Source: JAYPCI01 sp038124645
GTDB lineage: Bacteria; Pseudomonadota; Alphaproteobacteria; Pelagibacterales; Pelagibacteraceae
Length of the DNA stretch: 37,376 nt
Reading direction: 5' to 3'
Assembly (NCBI GenBank): GCA_038124645.1
Contig: JAYPCI010000010.1
Span: 1-37,376, forward strand
How positions within the stretch are numbered: position 1 is the first letter of the stretch; every line of letters begins with the position of its first letter. The position numbers and the translations under genes are program-made. Shown here one piece after another: positions 17,550-26,441 of the stretch. The notes beneath the pieces are model-generated. The model was given only the letters and a program-made list of their open reading frames with translations, was not told the DNA's origin and ran no database searches.

Positions 17550-17567
17550 TTGTCATAAGTATGACAA
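17550..17567. promoter_or_regulatory. Perfect 8-bp palindrome in the rne/mrcA spacer, candidate operator
   Basis: TTGTCATA-AG-TATGACAA is a perfect inverted repeat with 8-bp arms and a 2-bp centre. It lies 26 bp upstream of the chosen mrcA start and about 30 bp upstream of the rne -10 box, where a dimeric regulator could act on either gene. TTGTCA in its left arm could also serve as a -35 hexamer. It does not match the CtrA or IscR patterns I know, and the regulator is unknown. Confidence 0.5.
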
Positions 17568-17592
17568 CATTGTTATTCATAATTTAAATATT

Positions 17593-19968
17593 ATGACAAA
17601 TTTTTTTGATAAATTTATTAAATCTCTTTTTATTTTATTTATTCTTGGTTTATCATTTGTATTTCTAACTTTATGGTATTTTTCTTTTGGTCTACCTGAC
17701 TATAAAAAGCTCGAAAATTATGAACCACCTATAATATCAAGAGTTTATTCTGATAGCGGTGATTTAGTCGCAGAGTATGGAATTGAAAAGCGTCTTTTTG
17801 TTCCTTACGAATTTATTCCACAAAATATTATCAATTCATTTTTATCTGCAGAAGATAAAAATTTTTTTTCTCATCCTGGTATTGATGCTAAAGGCATATT
17901 AAGGGCAGTAATTAAAAATTTAAGTAACATATTAGCAGATAAAAGATTGGAAGGTGCCTCCACAATAACCCAACAAGTTGCAAAAAATTTTTTATTAACA
18001 AATGAAGTTTCTTTAAAGAGAAAAATTAAAGAAGCTATTTTAGCTTTCAGAATTGAAAAAGCCTTAACAAAAAAAAGGATATTAGAACTTTATCTAAACC
18101 AAATTTATCTTGGTGAAGGCAGTTATGGTATAGCTGCAGCAAGTTTAGAATATTTTGATAAATCAATTCAAGATCTTGATTACTCAGAGTCAGCCTTACT
18201 TGCCGCTTTACCAAAAGCTCCGTCAAGATATAATCCATTCAAATATCCTGAAATAGCTAAGTTTAGAAGAGACTTAGTTTTAAATAATTTGCATGAAAAT
18301 GATTTTATAAGTAATGAAAAGCTTAAAGAATTCAAATCTCTGCCGATAAGTTTAAAAAAAAGAAACCTAACTATTTATGATGAATCTTATTCTTATGTAG
18401 AAGAAGTAAGGCGAGTTATAAAAGAAAAATACGGATTTGATGAATTATACACTCAAGGATTAGCTATAAGGTCACCAATAAATATTCAGTATCAAAAATC
18501 TGCTTTAAAATCTTTAAGAGATGGATTGGAAGCTTACGATAAAAGACATGGTTGGAGAGGAGCTTTATTAAACACCAACGGAAAAAATATAAACGAGTGG
18601 AGAAATATTCTTCAAAATAAAGATGTTGGAAAATATTTAAATTGGGATTTAGGAATAATTGAAGAATTATCTAATGAGAAATTAAAAGTTAATCTTTTAA
18701 ATAGAGACTATGAGTTAACCGGGAGTCTTATTGAAATACAACAAATAAATAACAAATGGATATCCGATGATTTTGAAAAAAAATTTAATATTGGTGAAAT
18801 AATTTATCTAAAAAAAATTATTAATAAGTCTTCTACTGAATGGGTTATCAAACAATATCCTGAGGTTAATGGAGCGATTGTGGTTATTGAAAATAAAACT
18901 GGGAATGTAAAAGCTTTAGTAGGTGGTTATAATTCTAAAATAAGTGAATTTAATCGAGCTACTCAAGCAATGAGGCAACCAGGTTCTGCATTTAAACCTT
19001 TTATTTATGCAGCTGCACTTATGAATGGTTATGCGTCAAACTCAATCGTGATGGACACTCCCTTCGTCATAGACCAAGGCATTGGTCTAAAAACATGGAA
19101 ACCTGAAAACTATGGCAAAGAATTTTATGGACCAACTACTCTAAGAAAAGGATTAGAGTATTCGAGGAATTTAATGACGGTAAGAATTGCGCAAGATATT
19201 GGTATGGAAAAAATAAAAAAACTATCTGAAGAATTAGGAATATATAAAGATTTAAAACCTTTATTATCAGGTGCTCTTGGATCCAATGAAACCACTCTTT
19301 TAAATTTAACAGCTGCCTATTCGATTTTTGCCAATGGAGGTAACAAGGTCGAAACTAGTATCATAGATACAATTACAGATCGCCATGGAAAAAATTTATA
19401 TCTCAATCAAAATATTACTTGTTTAGATTGTGAAAAGGCTATGGTTGATAATTCGGTTACACCAATTTTAGATTTTAATTCAAAACGTGCAATTGATAAC
19501 GCAACTGCTTACCAAGTTTTATCAATGTTAGAGGGTGTTGTAAAAAGGGGAACTGGTAAAAAACTAAATTATCTAAATGTTCCTCTAGCAGGCAAAACTG
19601 GCACTACCAATAAAAATACTGATGCTTTTTTTATAGGTCTAACGTCAGATTTAGCGATTGGAGTATATGTAGGATTTGATGCACCTAAAACTTTAGGAAA
19701 GTATGAAACAGGATCTAAAGCTGCTTTACCAATCTTCGAACAATTTATAAAAGATTCACTAAATAAAGATGATTTTAAAAAATTTCAAATACCTGTTGAT
19801 ATTAATTTTGCGTCTATTGACTATGACACAGGAGAATTTGTAGGATTTAAAAAAAAAAGAAAATCTATTACTGAGTCCTTTAAAGATAAAGATCTTTTTA
19901 ATATTAATTATGAATTAGAAAATAATGTCACTTATGAGAATTTAAAAAAGTTTAGGCAATTTTATTAA
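17593..19968 (+). CDS. mrcA: Penicillin-binding protein 1A (bifunctional transglycosylase/transpeptidase)
   Basis: PBP1a polymerises lipid II into glycan strands and cross-links them. The protein is 791 aa from the ATG at 17593. The open frame runs back to 17542, but that extension would translate the palindromic operator, and the N-terminus MTNFFDKFIKSLF followed by one membrane anchor fits better. The GT51 domain has SAEDKNFFSH (E87), GASTITQQVAKN and KKRILELYLNQIYLG. The transpeptidase domain has the SxxK motif GSAFKPF (S465, K468), YSRNLM and KTGTTN (K668). It precedes prfB, as in other alphaproteobacteria. There the order is often rne, amidase, mrcA, prfB; no amidase gene is present here. 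Confidence 0.95.
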   Translation: MTNFFDKFIKSLFILFILGLSFVFLTLWYFSFGLPDYKKLENYEPPIISRVYSDSGDLVAEYGIEKRLFVPYEFIPQNIINSFLSAEDKNFFSHPGIDAKGILRAVIKNLSNILADKRLEGASTITQQVAKNFLLTNEVSLKRKIKEAILAFRIEKALTKKRILELYLNQIYLGEGSYGIAAASLEYFDKSIQDLDYSESALLAALPKAPSRYNPFKYPEIAKFRRDLVLNNLHENDFISNEKLKEFKSLPISLKKRNLTIYDESYSYVEEVRRVIKEKYGFDELYTQGLAIRSPINIQYQKSALKSLRDGLEAYDKRHGWRGALLNTNGKNINEWRNILQNKDVGKYLNWDLGIIEELSNEKLKVNLLNRDYELTGSLIEIQQINNKWISDDFEKKFNIGEIIYLKKIINKSSTEWVIKQYPEVNGAIVVIENKTGNVKALVGGYNSKISEFNRATQAMRQPGSAFKPFIYAAALMNGYASNSIVMDTPFVIDQGIGLKTWKPENYGKEFYGPTTLRKGLEYSRNLMTVRIAQDIGMEKIKKLSEELGIYKDLKPLLSGALGSNETTLLNLTAAYSIFANGGNKVETSIIDTITDRHGKNLYLNQNITCLDCEKAMVDNSVTPILDFNSKRAIDNATAYQVLSMLEGVVKRGTGKKLNYLNVPLAGKTGTTNKNTDAFFIGLTSDLAIGVYVGFDAPKTLGKYETGSKAALPIFEQFIKDSLNKDDFKKFQIPVDINFASIDYDTGEFVGFKKKRKSITESFKDKDLFNINYELENNVTYENLKKFRQFY

Positions 19969-19972
19969 ATAT

Positions 19973-21062
19973 ATGATTGAAGAATTTAAAAAAAAAATTG
20001 AAATTATCTCAAGTATTCAAAACAATATCAGGGGGTATCTTTGAAAAATTTTCAGTTGATAGAAAAATTAAAGAATTCTCAGAACTCGAGAGTGACAACA
20101 ATTTTTGGTCTGATAGAAAAAAAGCCACAAATATTATAAAAGAAAAAAATCGTCTTTTAGAATTAAAAAATTCATATTCAAAAGTTAATAAAGAAATAAT
20201 TAATACCAAGGAACTAATGGATTTAAGTCTTCAAGAAAATAATAATATTTTAATCAAAGAGTGCTACGAGAAAATCGATGATTTACTTTCTTTGTCCAAA
20301 AAAAATCAGGTTAAGTGTTTTTTATCAGGAAAAGATGATGACTTAAATGTTTTTATAGAAATACACGCTGGTGCCGGAGGAACCGAAAGTCAAGACTGGG
20401 CCGATATGTTAAAAAAAATGTATGTTAGATGGTTAGATAAAAAAAATTGCACTTATAATTTGATAAGTGAACATAGTGGCGAAGAAGCTGGTATTAAATC
20501 TTGCACAATTAAAGCAACAGGAAATTATCTCTATGGTTTGTTAAAAAAGGAGTCCGGTATTCATAGACTGGTTAGAATTTCACCATTTGATAGTGGAGCG
20601 AGACGACACACTAGTTTCGCTAGCGTATGGGTTTATCCAGTAGTTGATGATGAGATAGATATTGTAATTTTAGATAAAGACTTGAGGATAGATACTTACA
20701 GATCAAGTGGTGCAGGAGGTCAACATGTTAATACAACTGATAGTGCTGTTAGAATTACTCATTTGCCAACAAAAATAGTTGTTCAGTGTCAAAATGAAAG
20801 ATCACAACATAAAAATAAGGAAACTTGCATGAAGATATTAAAATCAAGATTATATGAATATGAGTCGCAAAAACGTGAGAAAGAAAATGAACAAGAGATG
20901 TCTAAGAAAACTGATATTGGATGGGGTCATCAAATAAGATCATATGTACTTCAACCATATAGATTAGTTAAAGATCTTCGAACCAATATTCAAGACTCTG
21001 ATCCGGAAAAAATATTAAATGGAAATATCGATAAGTTTATAGAGGGGAACATTTTGATTTAA
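19973..21062 (+). CDS. prfB: Peptide chain release factor RF2, with programmed +1 frameshift
   Basis: RF2 releases peptides at UGA and UAA. The zero frame starts at ATG 19973 (MIEEFKKKIEII...) and meets an in-frame TGA at 20042-20044, within AGG GGG TAT CTT TGA (20030-20044). That is the classic RF2 autoregulatory site: an internal Shine-Dalgarno, then the CTT slip codon. Skipping T20042 joins the frames as IRGYL-EKFSVD, matching E. coli LRGYLD, and gives 362 aa (E. coli 365). The real CDS is therefore 19973-20041 plus 20043-21062. A caller that ignores this will start at TTG 19977 in the +1 frame. The codon-recognition SPF is at 203-205 and GGQ at 248-250. The gene lies 4 nt after mrcA. Confidence 0.97.
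20030..20044 (+). promoter_or_regulatory. RF2 programmed ribosomal frameshift signal
   Basis: AGGGGGTATCTTTGA carries an internal Shine-Dalgarno (AGGGGG), a 3-nt spacer, the CTT slip codon and the UGA stop. It is identical over these 15 nt to the E. coli prfB site as I recall it; the next base is A instead of C. Low RF2 lets the ribosome shift +1, so RF2 controls its own synthesis. Confidence 0.95.
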
Positions 21063-23278
21063 TGTTAAGAATATTTACAAATATTTTAAGTCTGATTTTA
21101 ATTTTATTATTATCTACGTTTTTGTATTTATCATTTGTAGGGTTTCAAACAAATAAATTTAATAAAGAGATCGAAAGTTATATTAATAAATTCACTAATC
21201 AACTTAATGTTAAAATAGAAAGTATATTTTTAAAGTTTGATCTAAATAAACAAGCGTTGCTATTAGAGACAAGATCCCCTTCAATACAAATTGATAATCA
21301 GATCATTGATATAAATAAGATTGCTTTAAATATTAATCCACTTTCAATAATGAGCGAAGATTTAGAAATAAAAGACATAAATGTAATGAGTAATGACCTT
21401 GAAATTAAAAATTTACTTCAAGTTATTAAGAATTATTCAGATATAAATAACAATTTCTTTTTAAAAGGATTAAGCGAGAAAGGAACTGTTGTAGCAAATG
21501 TTAATTTTGAAATAGCGAACAAAAAAATAAAAAATCTTAACGGAATATTGATAGGAAATAAATTATCTTATGTAGATAAACAATCAGGCGTAATTGACAA
21601 AATTAATTTTGAAATAAATTTTAATGAAAAAGAAATAAAAGTTTCTAATTTAGACTTTAATATTTCAAGTATTCCAATTATTCTAAGCAATATTTCAATC
21701 AAACCTCAAAATGGTGAATTACTAAATATTCTAGATATTTCAAGCAACAAGGAGCTTAAATTTGATGGAGAGGGCGAGATAAAAATTTCATCAATAGATA
21801 AAAACAAAACTATTCCAGTTTTGAGTCAATTTAATTTAAAAGGAGATTTTATTAGTGAATTACAAGGATCACTAGATATTAATTTTGATTATAACTTTAT
21901 TGTTCTGCAAGATTTAAAAGTTACAAATTTCAACTCAAATATCAACACTATAGTAAAAGATTTAGTTGGAAACTTACGAAACAATTATCAGATTAAAAAG
22001 ATAAATTTAGATATTAAAAAAATCAAAATCAAAGAGTCAAAAATCTTTGCAAATATCTCAAACGGAAAATTAAAAAAACTCTCATTTGAAGGATTATATT
22101 CATTAAACAATGACGGAAAATTTAAAAAACTACAATTTGATAATTCTTATGAAAAAATAATAAAATCAAATTTTTTTTTGGAAGCCGATTTTAACTTAAA
22201 GTTAGATGCAATAAATTATCATGACCCTAATAATTTAATAAAATTAAAAGGCAATCTCTCTTTTAATAAAAAAGAGTTATATTTTGATCAACTTGTTTTT
22301 GAACAGAATAAATCATTATTAAAAATATCAAAATTACAAATTTCAAAAAATGTTGTGCAGGATTTTGAGAATATTTCATTATTAACAGTAATTGAAGACA
22401 ACATCACAAATCAATTTGAAATAACAAAGAGTAAAACGGGCATTTTAATTGATGGAGATGCTTACGATGCGACTAAACTTATTCAAACAATAATAGACTC
22501 AGATAATCAAAAGTTTTTTTATTTCGATACAAAATTAGAAATTAGACTTAAAAATTTAATTAAATCTAATAATAATCTAAGAGATTTCATTATGATCGGC
22601 CAACTTAAGAGTGGAAATTTAGTTAATTTGAGTTCTAAAGTCGAAGATGACATTGGATCTTTTTTAGATATTAATTATAACAACAAAGACAATGAGAGCA
22701 CTTTAAAGATATTCTCAACTAATCCGATTTTATTACTAGAAGAATTTTCTTTTTTTGAGGGAATAAGAAATGGCGAATTAGAATTTGAATATCTCACTTC
22801 AGAAACTTCAAAAACTGGATCTTTAAAAATTAAAAGTTTTAATCTTAAAGAAGCTCCTATTTTTGCAAAAATTTTATCACTTGCAGATTTACGAGGTTTG
22901 TTTGATGCTTTATCGAACGAAGGAATTTTCTTTGAGCAACTAGAAATCTTATTTTCAGTTAAAGGCGATGAATTAAAAATTGACGAGGTGTTTGTTAATG
23001 GCCCTAGTCTAAGTTTGTTAATGGATGGATACATTGATCAAGAAAGTAAATTAGTTAGTTTAAGCGGAGATTTAATACCCGCTAAAATGATTAACAGTGT
23101 AATTTCAAAAATTCCAGTTATTGGCGGTGTCCTTGTTGGTGATCAAAAAAAAGGTGAGGGGTTTTTTGGCGTAAGTTTTAAAATTAAAGGATTACCCGGA
23201 GATATCAAAACTACTGTCAATCCAATTAAAACAATTACACCTAGATTTATAACAAGGCATTTAGAAGGTAAAAAATAA
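21062..23278 (+). CDS. AsmA/YhdP-like envelope protein (DUF3971/AsmA-like C-terminus)
   Basis: This 738-aa protein has one N-terminal membrane anchor (ILSLILILLLSTFLYLSFVG). A long periplasmic stretch of repeated short beta strands follows, typical of AsmA/YhdP/TamB-type lipid-bridge proteins. The C-terminal part (EAPIFAKILSLADLRGLFDAL, then GPSLSLLMDGYID, SGDLIPAKMINSVISKIPVIGGVL and GVSFKIKGLPGD) matches the YhdP-type AsmA-like domain. Such proteins are thought to help move phospholipids to the outer membrane. Its start overlaps the prfB stop by one base (TAATG). It is shorter than E. coli YhdP (about 1,270 aa). The exact role is inferred from the family. Confidence 0.8.
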   Translation: MLRIFTNILSLILILLLSTFLYLSFVGFQTNKFNKEIESYINKFTNQLNVKIESIFLKFDLNKQALLLETRSPSIQIDNQIIDINKIALNINPLSIMSEDLEIKDINVMSNDLEIKNLLQVIKNYSDINNNFFLKGLSEKGTVVANVNFEIANKKIKNLNGILIGNKLSYVDKQSGVIDKINFEINFNEKEIKVSNLDFNISSIPIILSNISIKPQNGELLNILDISSNKELKFDGEGEIKISSIDKNKTIPVLSQFNLKGDFISELQGSLDINFDYNFIVLQDLKVTNFNSNINTIVKDLVGNLRNNYQIKKINLDIKKIKIKESKIFANISNGKLKKLSFEGLYSLNNDGKFKKLQFDNSYEKIIKSNFFLEADFNLKLDAINYHDPNNLIKLKGNLSFNKKELYFDQLVFEQNKSLLKISKLQISKNVVQDFENISLLTVIEDNITNQFEITKSKTGILIDGDAYDATKLIQTIIDSDNQKFFYFDTKLEIRLKNLIKSNNNLRDFIMIGQLKSGNLVNLSSKVEDDIGSFLDINYNNKDNESTLKIFSTNPILLLEEFSFFEGIRNGELEFEYLTSETSKTGSLKIKSFNLKEAPIFAKILSLADLRGLFDALSNEGIFFEQLEILFSVKGDELKIDEVFVNGPSLSLLMDGYIDQESKLVSLSGDLIPAKMINSVISKIPVIGGVLVGDQKKGEGFFGVSFKIKGLPGDIKTTVNPIKTITPRFITRHLEGKK

Positions 23279-23280
23279 TA

Positions 23281-24510
23281 TTACTTTGGCAAGATTTTAA
23301 AGTGTTTCTTTTTTCCTAAAGATAATTTAATAAAATTTTCGTTATTGATTTTGATAAAATAATTATTATCTTCAACTGTTTCATTGTTAATTTTTACTCC
23401 CCTATTTAAAATTAGTCTTCTCGCCTCACTTTTTGAAGATAAAACTTTTACTTCTTCAAGAAATTCAATGATATTTATACCTTTTTCAAGTTTATTTTTC
23501 GCAAATAATATTTCCGGCAAATTTTCTCCTGTCGATCTATCGACGAATGTTTTTTTTGCTGTAATTTCAGATTTAATTGACTCCTCTTTTCCATGAACAA
23601 TTTTTGTAGCCTCATTGGCTAATAGAATTTTAAGATTATTTATATCATTAGAGGTTTTTTTATAATTTTCAATTTTATCAATCTCTAAATCAGTAAAAAG
23701 TTTTAAAAATCTTTCAACATCATTATCCGGAGTGTTTCGCCAGAACTGCCAATAATCATAAGGTGAAAGTAAATCTCTATCTAACCAGACTGCACCTGTT
23801 TCGGTTTTACCCATTTTTTGGCCTGAAGATAAGGTAATTAGTGGAGTAGTTAATCCATAAGCTTCTTTTTGATTTACTTTTCTTATTAATTCAACACCAT
23901 TTACAATATTACCCCATTGATCAGACCCGCCAATTTGTAAAATGCAACTATTTTTTTCATGTAATTTAAGAAAATCATAAGCTTGAAGTATCATGTAATT
24001 AAATTCCATATAACTGAGTGATTGTTCTCGTTCTAATCTAAGCTTAACACTATCGAAAGTTAACATTCTGTTAATTGTAAAGTGTTTACCGATGTCTCTT
24101 AAAAAATTTATATAATTAAGTTTTTCCAACCATTTTGAGTTATCAACAAATAAAGGTTTAGTTTTTTTATTTTTAAAATCTAAAAGTTTTAAAAATAATT
24201 TTTGTATTTTTTTGGAGTTTTTAGATATTTGCTTTTTATCAAGAATCTTTCGAGTTTTGTCTTTACCCGAAGGATCTCCGATTAATGTAGTACCAGAACC
24301 TAATAAAATGATAGGTTGATGCCCGTGTTTTTGAAGTAATCTTAAACACATTATTTGAAGCAGACTACCAACATGCAAGCTATCAGCTGTTATATCAAAG
24401 CCGATGTAAGCTTTTATAGGTTTTTGCATCATTCGATTTAATGAGTTCTCATCAGTACATTGATGATAAAAACCTCTTAATTTAAATTCTTCGATAAAAT
24501 TATTACTCAT
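23281..24510 (-). CDS. tyrS: Tyrosyl-tRNA synthetase
   Basis: This class I synthetase charges tRNA-Tyr. It is 409 aa. The Rossmann core has the HIGH-type motif HVGS (46-49) and the KMSKS-type loop KMGKT (232-236). The Tyr/tRNA region shows YMILQAYDFL and IGGSDQWGNI. A C-terminal S4-like RNA-binding domain (about 340-409, SSKSEARRLILNRGVKINN) follows. A good ribosome-binding site (AAAGGA) lies just before the ATG. It is divergent from anmK with a 52-bp AT-rich spacer, and this tyrS/anmK pairing is seen in other alphaproteobacteria. Confidence 0.97.
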   Translation of the reverse strand: MSNNFIEEFKLRGFYHQCTDENSLNRMMQKPIKAYIGFDITADSLHVGSLLQIMCLRLLQKHGHQPIILLGSGTTLIGDPSGKDKTRKILDKKQISKNSKKIQKLFLKLLDFKNKKTKPLFVDNSKWLEKLNYINFLRDIGKHFTINRMLTFDSVKLRLEREQSLSYMEFNYMILQAYDFLKLHEKNSCILQIGGSDQWGNIVNGVELIRKVNQKEAYGLTTPLITLSSGQKMGKTETGAVWLDRDLLSPYDYWQFWRNTPDNDVERFLKLFTDLEIDKIENYKKTSNDINNLKILLANEATKIVHGKEESIKSEITAKKTFVDRSTGENLPEILFAKNKLEKGINIIEFLEEVKVLSSKSEARRLILNRGVKINNETVEDNNYFIKINNENFIKLSLGKKKHFKILPK

Positions 24511-24562
24511 TCTTTCCTTTTTAATACTTATAATATATTTTCATATTATTACTATAAATAAT

Positions 24563-25663
24563 ATGTCTAAACTATTAACATCAGCAGGCTTAATGAGTGG
24601 TACATCTTGTGATGGCATTGATGCTAGTCTCATTGAGTCAGACGGTGAAAATAAAATAAATCTTATTACTAATCATTATTTTCCATATGAAAAAAATTTT
24701 AAAATTGAATTAAAAGACCTTAAAAAATTAATAAATAATACATTAGATTTAAAAAAATTTAAAAAAGATATTGATCAGCTAGAGAATCGAATAACTCTTT
24801 ATCATCACGAATGCATAGAAGAACTAAAATTAAAAATTAAAAGTAAAAAAATAGATATTATCGGAATACATGGACATACAATTTACCATAGCAAAAAGGA
24901 AAAAATATCCCTACAACTTTTGAATGCTAAATTATTAAAAGAAAAAATTAAAACAAATTTTATATATAATTTTAGAAATAATGATATTGCTGCTGGAGGT
25001 GAGGGCGCTCCATTAGTCCCAATATTTCACAAAGCTTTAAGACATAAATTTAATTTAAATTTACCCGCAATATTTATAAATATTGGCGGAATATCGAATA
25101 TTACTTATATCGATATAAATGAAAATTTAATTAGTTTTGATTGTGGTCCTGGAAATAGTCTGCTCGATCAATACATTCAAACACAATCAGGATTTAATAA
25201 ACTATTTGATCAAGATGGGGAAATAGCATGTAAACATAAATACAATGAGGTAATTTTAGAAACTTATTTAAACAACAAATTCTATCAATTAGATTTTCCA
25301 AAATCTTTAGATGTAAATGATTTTGACATATCTGGAGTAAGAGGTCTAAAAACAGGTGAAGCTGTGGCTACACTCTCTGAATTAACAGTAAGATCAATAA
25401 TCAAAGCTGTAGATGATGTTAAAAATAACGCAAAAAAAATAATATTATGCGGGGGCGGTAGAAAAAATAAATATTTTTTAAACAGAATTGAAAATTTATT
25501 AAAACTGCCAGCAATAGATATTAATCAGTTTGATATTGACGGTGATTATATTGAATCTTCAGCCTTCGCATATTTAGCTATTAGATCTTTTCAAGGTAAG
25601 CCTATAACATTTCCTGAAACCACTGGTGTGTCGAAACCTTTAACAGGTGGTGACCTTTTTTAA
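24563..25663 (+). CDS. anmK: Anhydro-N-acetylmuramic acid kinase
   Basis: AnmK cleaves and phosphorylates 1,6-anhydro-MurNAc to MurNAc-6-P, recycling cell-wall material released by lytic transglycosylases. It is 366 aa, normal length. The N-terminal ATP-binding motif is GLMSGTSCDGIDASLIE. Other landmarks are GIHGHTIYH, NIGGISNITYID, FDCGPGNSLLDQYI, and a late ILCGGGRKN. No other recycling gene such as murQ is adjacent. Only 5 bp separate its stop from the opposing hydrolase. Confidence 0.95.
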   Translation: MSKLLTSAGLMSGTSCDGIDASLIESDGENKINLITNHYFPYEKNFKIELKDLKKLINNTLDLKKFKKDIDQLENRITLYHHECIEELKLKIKSKKIDIIGIHGHTIYHSKKEKISLQLLNAKLLKEKIKTNFIYNFRNNDIAAGGEGAPLVPIFHKALRHKFNLNLPAIFINIGGISNITYIDINENLISFDCGPGNSLLDQYIQTQSGFNKLFDQDGEIACKHKYNEVILETYLNNKFYQLDFPKSLDVNDFDISGVRGLKTGEAVATLSELTVRSIIKAVDDVKNNAKKIILCGGGRKNKYFLNRIENLLKLPAIDINQFDIDGDYIESSAFAYLAIRSFQGKPITFPETTGVSKPLTGGDLF

Positions 25664-25668
25664 TAACA

Positions 25669-26325
25669 TTAAATCAAAGCAGTTTTTTCTTTAAGATATT
25701 TTTCCAATTCAAGAGTTAATTCGATTTCTTTATCTTTAAAAAAATGGTTAGAATTTCTAATTTTTGTGAAGTTTACTTCAACTCCTTTTTGAGTTTTAAT
25801 TCTTTTATATAACTCATCCATGCTCTCTTTTGATACCAATTCATCATTCTCTCCAAAAAGTATATGACCTGAAGTAGGACAAGGTGCTAAAAAAGAAAAG
25901 TCATAAACATTTGGTTGTGGTGACAAAGCTAAAAAATGATTTACTTCCGGCCTTCTCATAATTAGTTGCATACAAATTAATGCTCCAAAAGAAAATCCGG
26001 CAATCCAACATTGACTATAGTCTAAATTTTCTCTTTCTATCCAATCTAATGCTGCTGCAGCATCTGATAATTCTCCTTGTCCATTATCAAAAACACCTTC
26101 ACTCTTCCCAACACCTCTAAAATTAAATCTAATAACCGAAAATTTATTTTCTAAAAAAGTATTGTAAAGCAATTGAACAACTTTATTATTCATTGTTCCA
26201 CCATACTGAGGGTGAGGATGTAAAATAATTGCTACCGGGGATCCAAATTTAGGACTTTTAAAATATTTTGCCTCAAGTCTTCCAGAGGGTCCAGGTATAA
26301 AAATTTCGCTACTTTTTGGCTTCAT
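25669..26325 (-). CDS. Alpha/beta hydrolase, COG2945-like
   Basis: The 218-aa cytosolic protein is a compact alpha/beta hydrolase. The oxyanion region is ILHPHPQYGGTMNN. The nucleophile elbow is GFSFG with S112. The likely acid is D161 (FGENDELVS) and the catalytic His is H194 (NSNHFF). FNFRGVGKSEG is a typical family segment. The natural substrate of this group is unknown; an esterase role is the usual guess. It is divergent from iscR, and a Fur-like palindrome begins 2 bp upstream of its ATG, so it may respond to iron with the suf operon. No Shine-Dalgarno is apparent. Confidence 0.8.
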   Translation of the reverse strand: MKPKSSEIFIPGPSGRLEAKYFKSPKFGSPVAIILHPHPQYGGTMNNKVVQLLYNTFLENKFSVIRFNFRGVGKSEGVFDNGQGELSDAAAALDWIERENLDYSQCWIAGFSFGALICMQLIMRRPEVNHFLALSPQPNVYDFSFLAPCPTSGHILFGENDELVSKESMDELYKRIKTQKGVEVNFTKIRNSNHFFKDKEIELTLELEKYLKEKTALI

Positions 26326-26326
26326 T

Positions 26327-26345
26327 GATAATGATTATCGTTTTC
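26327..26345. promoter_or_regulatory. Fur-box-like site between hydrolase and iscR
   Basis: GATAATGATTATCGTTTTC matches the classical 19-bp Fur consensus at 16 positions by my count. Its core, GATAAT-G-ATTATC (26327-26339), is a perfect palindrome. It starts 2 bp upstream of the hydrolase start and about 45 bp upstream of the IscR-like site. Alphaproteobacterial Fur-family regulators (Fur/Mur, Irr) can use other motifs, so the binding protein is not certain. Confidence 0.55.
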
Positions 26346-26388
26346 AAAAATTTATATCATGAAAAATATTTTTTATGTGACATTTTTT

Positions 26389-26413
26389 AAAGTTGACTAT
26401 TTTACTAAGGTTT
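26389..26413 (+). promoter_or_regulatory. IscR type-1-like operator over the iscR-suf promoter
   Basis: The 25 bp agree with the E. coli IscR type-1 consensus at 21 positions by my count. The left half AAAGTTGACTA fits except for its second base; the right half TACTAAGGTTT is weaker. The site covers TTGACT (26393-26398), a good -35 hexamer. A -10-like TTAAAT (26415-26420) lies 16 nt downstream. This fits repression of iscR-suf by the [2Fe-2S] form of IscR. Confidence 0.65.
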
Positions 26414-26441
26414 CTTAAATAAGATGTAATTAATAAAGATT

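Noticed and set aside
17542..17592. N-terminal extension of PBP1a (start at ATG 17542)
   Set aside because: It would translate the perfect palindrome at 17550-17567 and add 17 residues ahead of a normal membrane-anchored start at 17593.
22675..23034. 119-codon minus-strand open frame inside the AsmA-like gene
   Set aside because: It is a shadow of the conserved C-terminal domain; Ser/Lys/Asn-rich with no motif.
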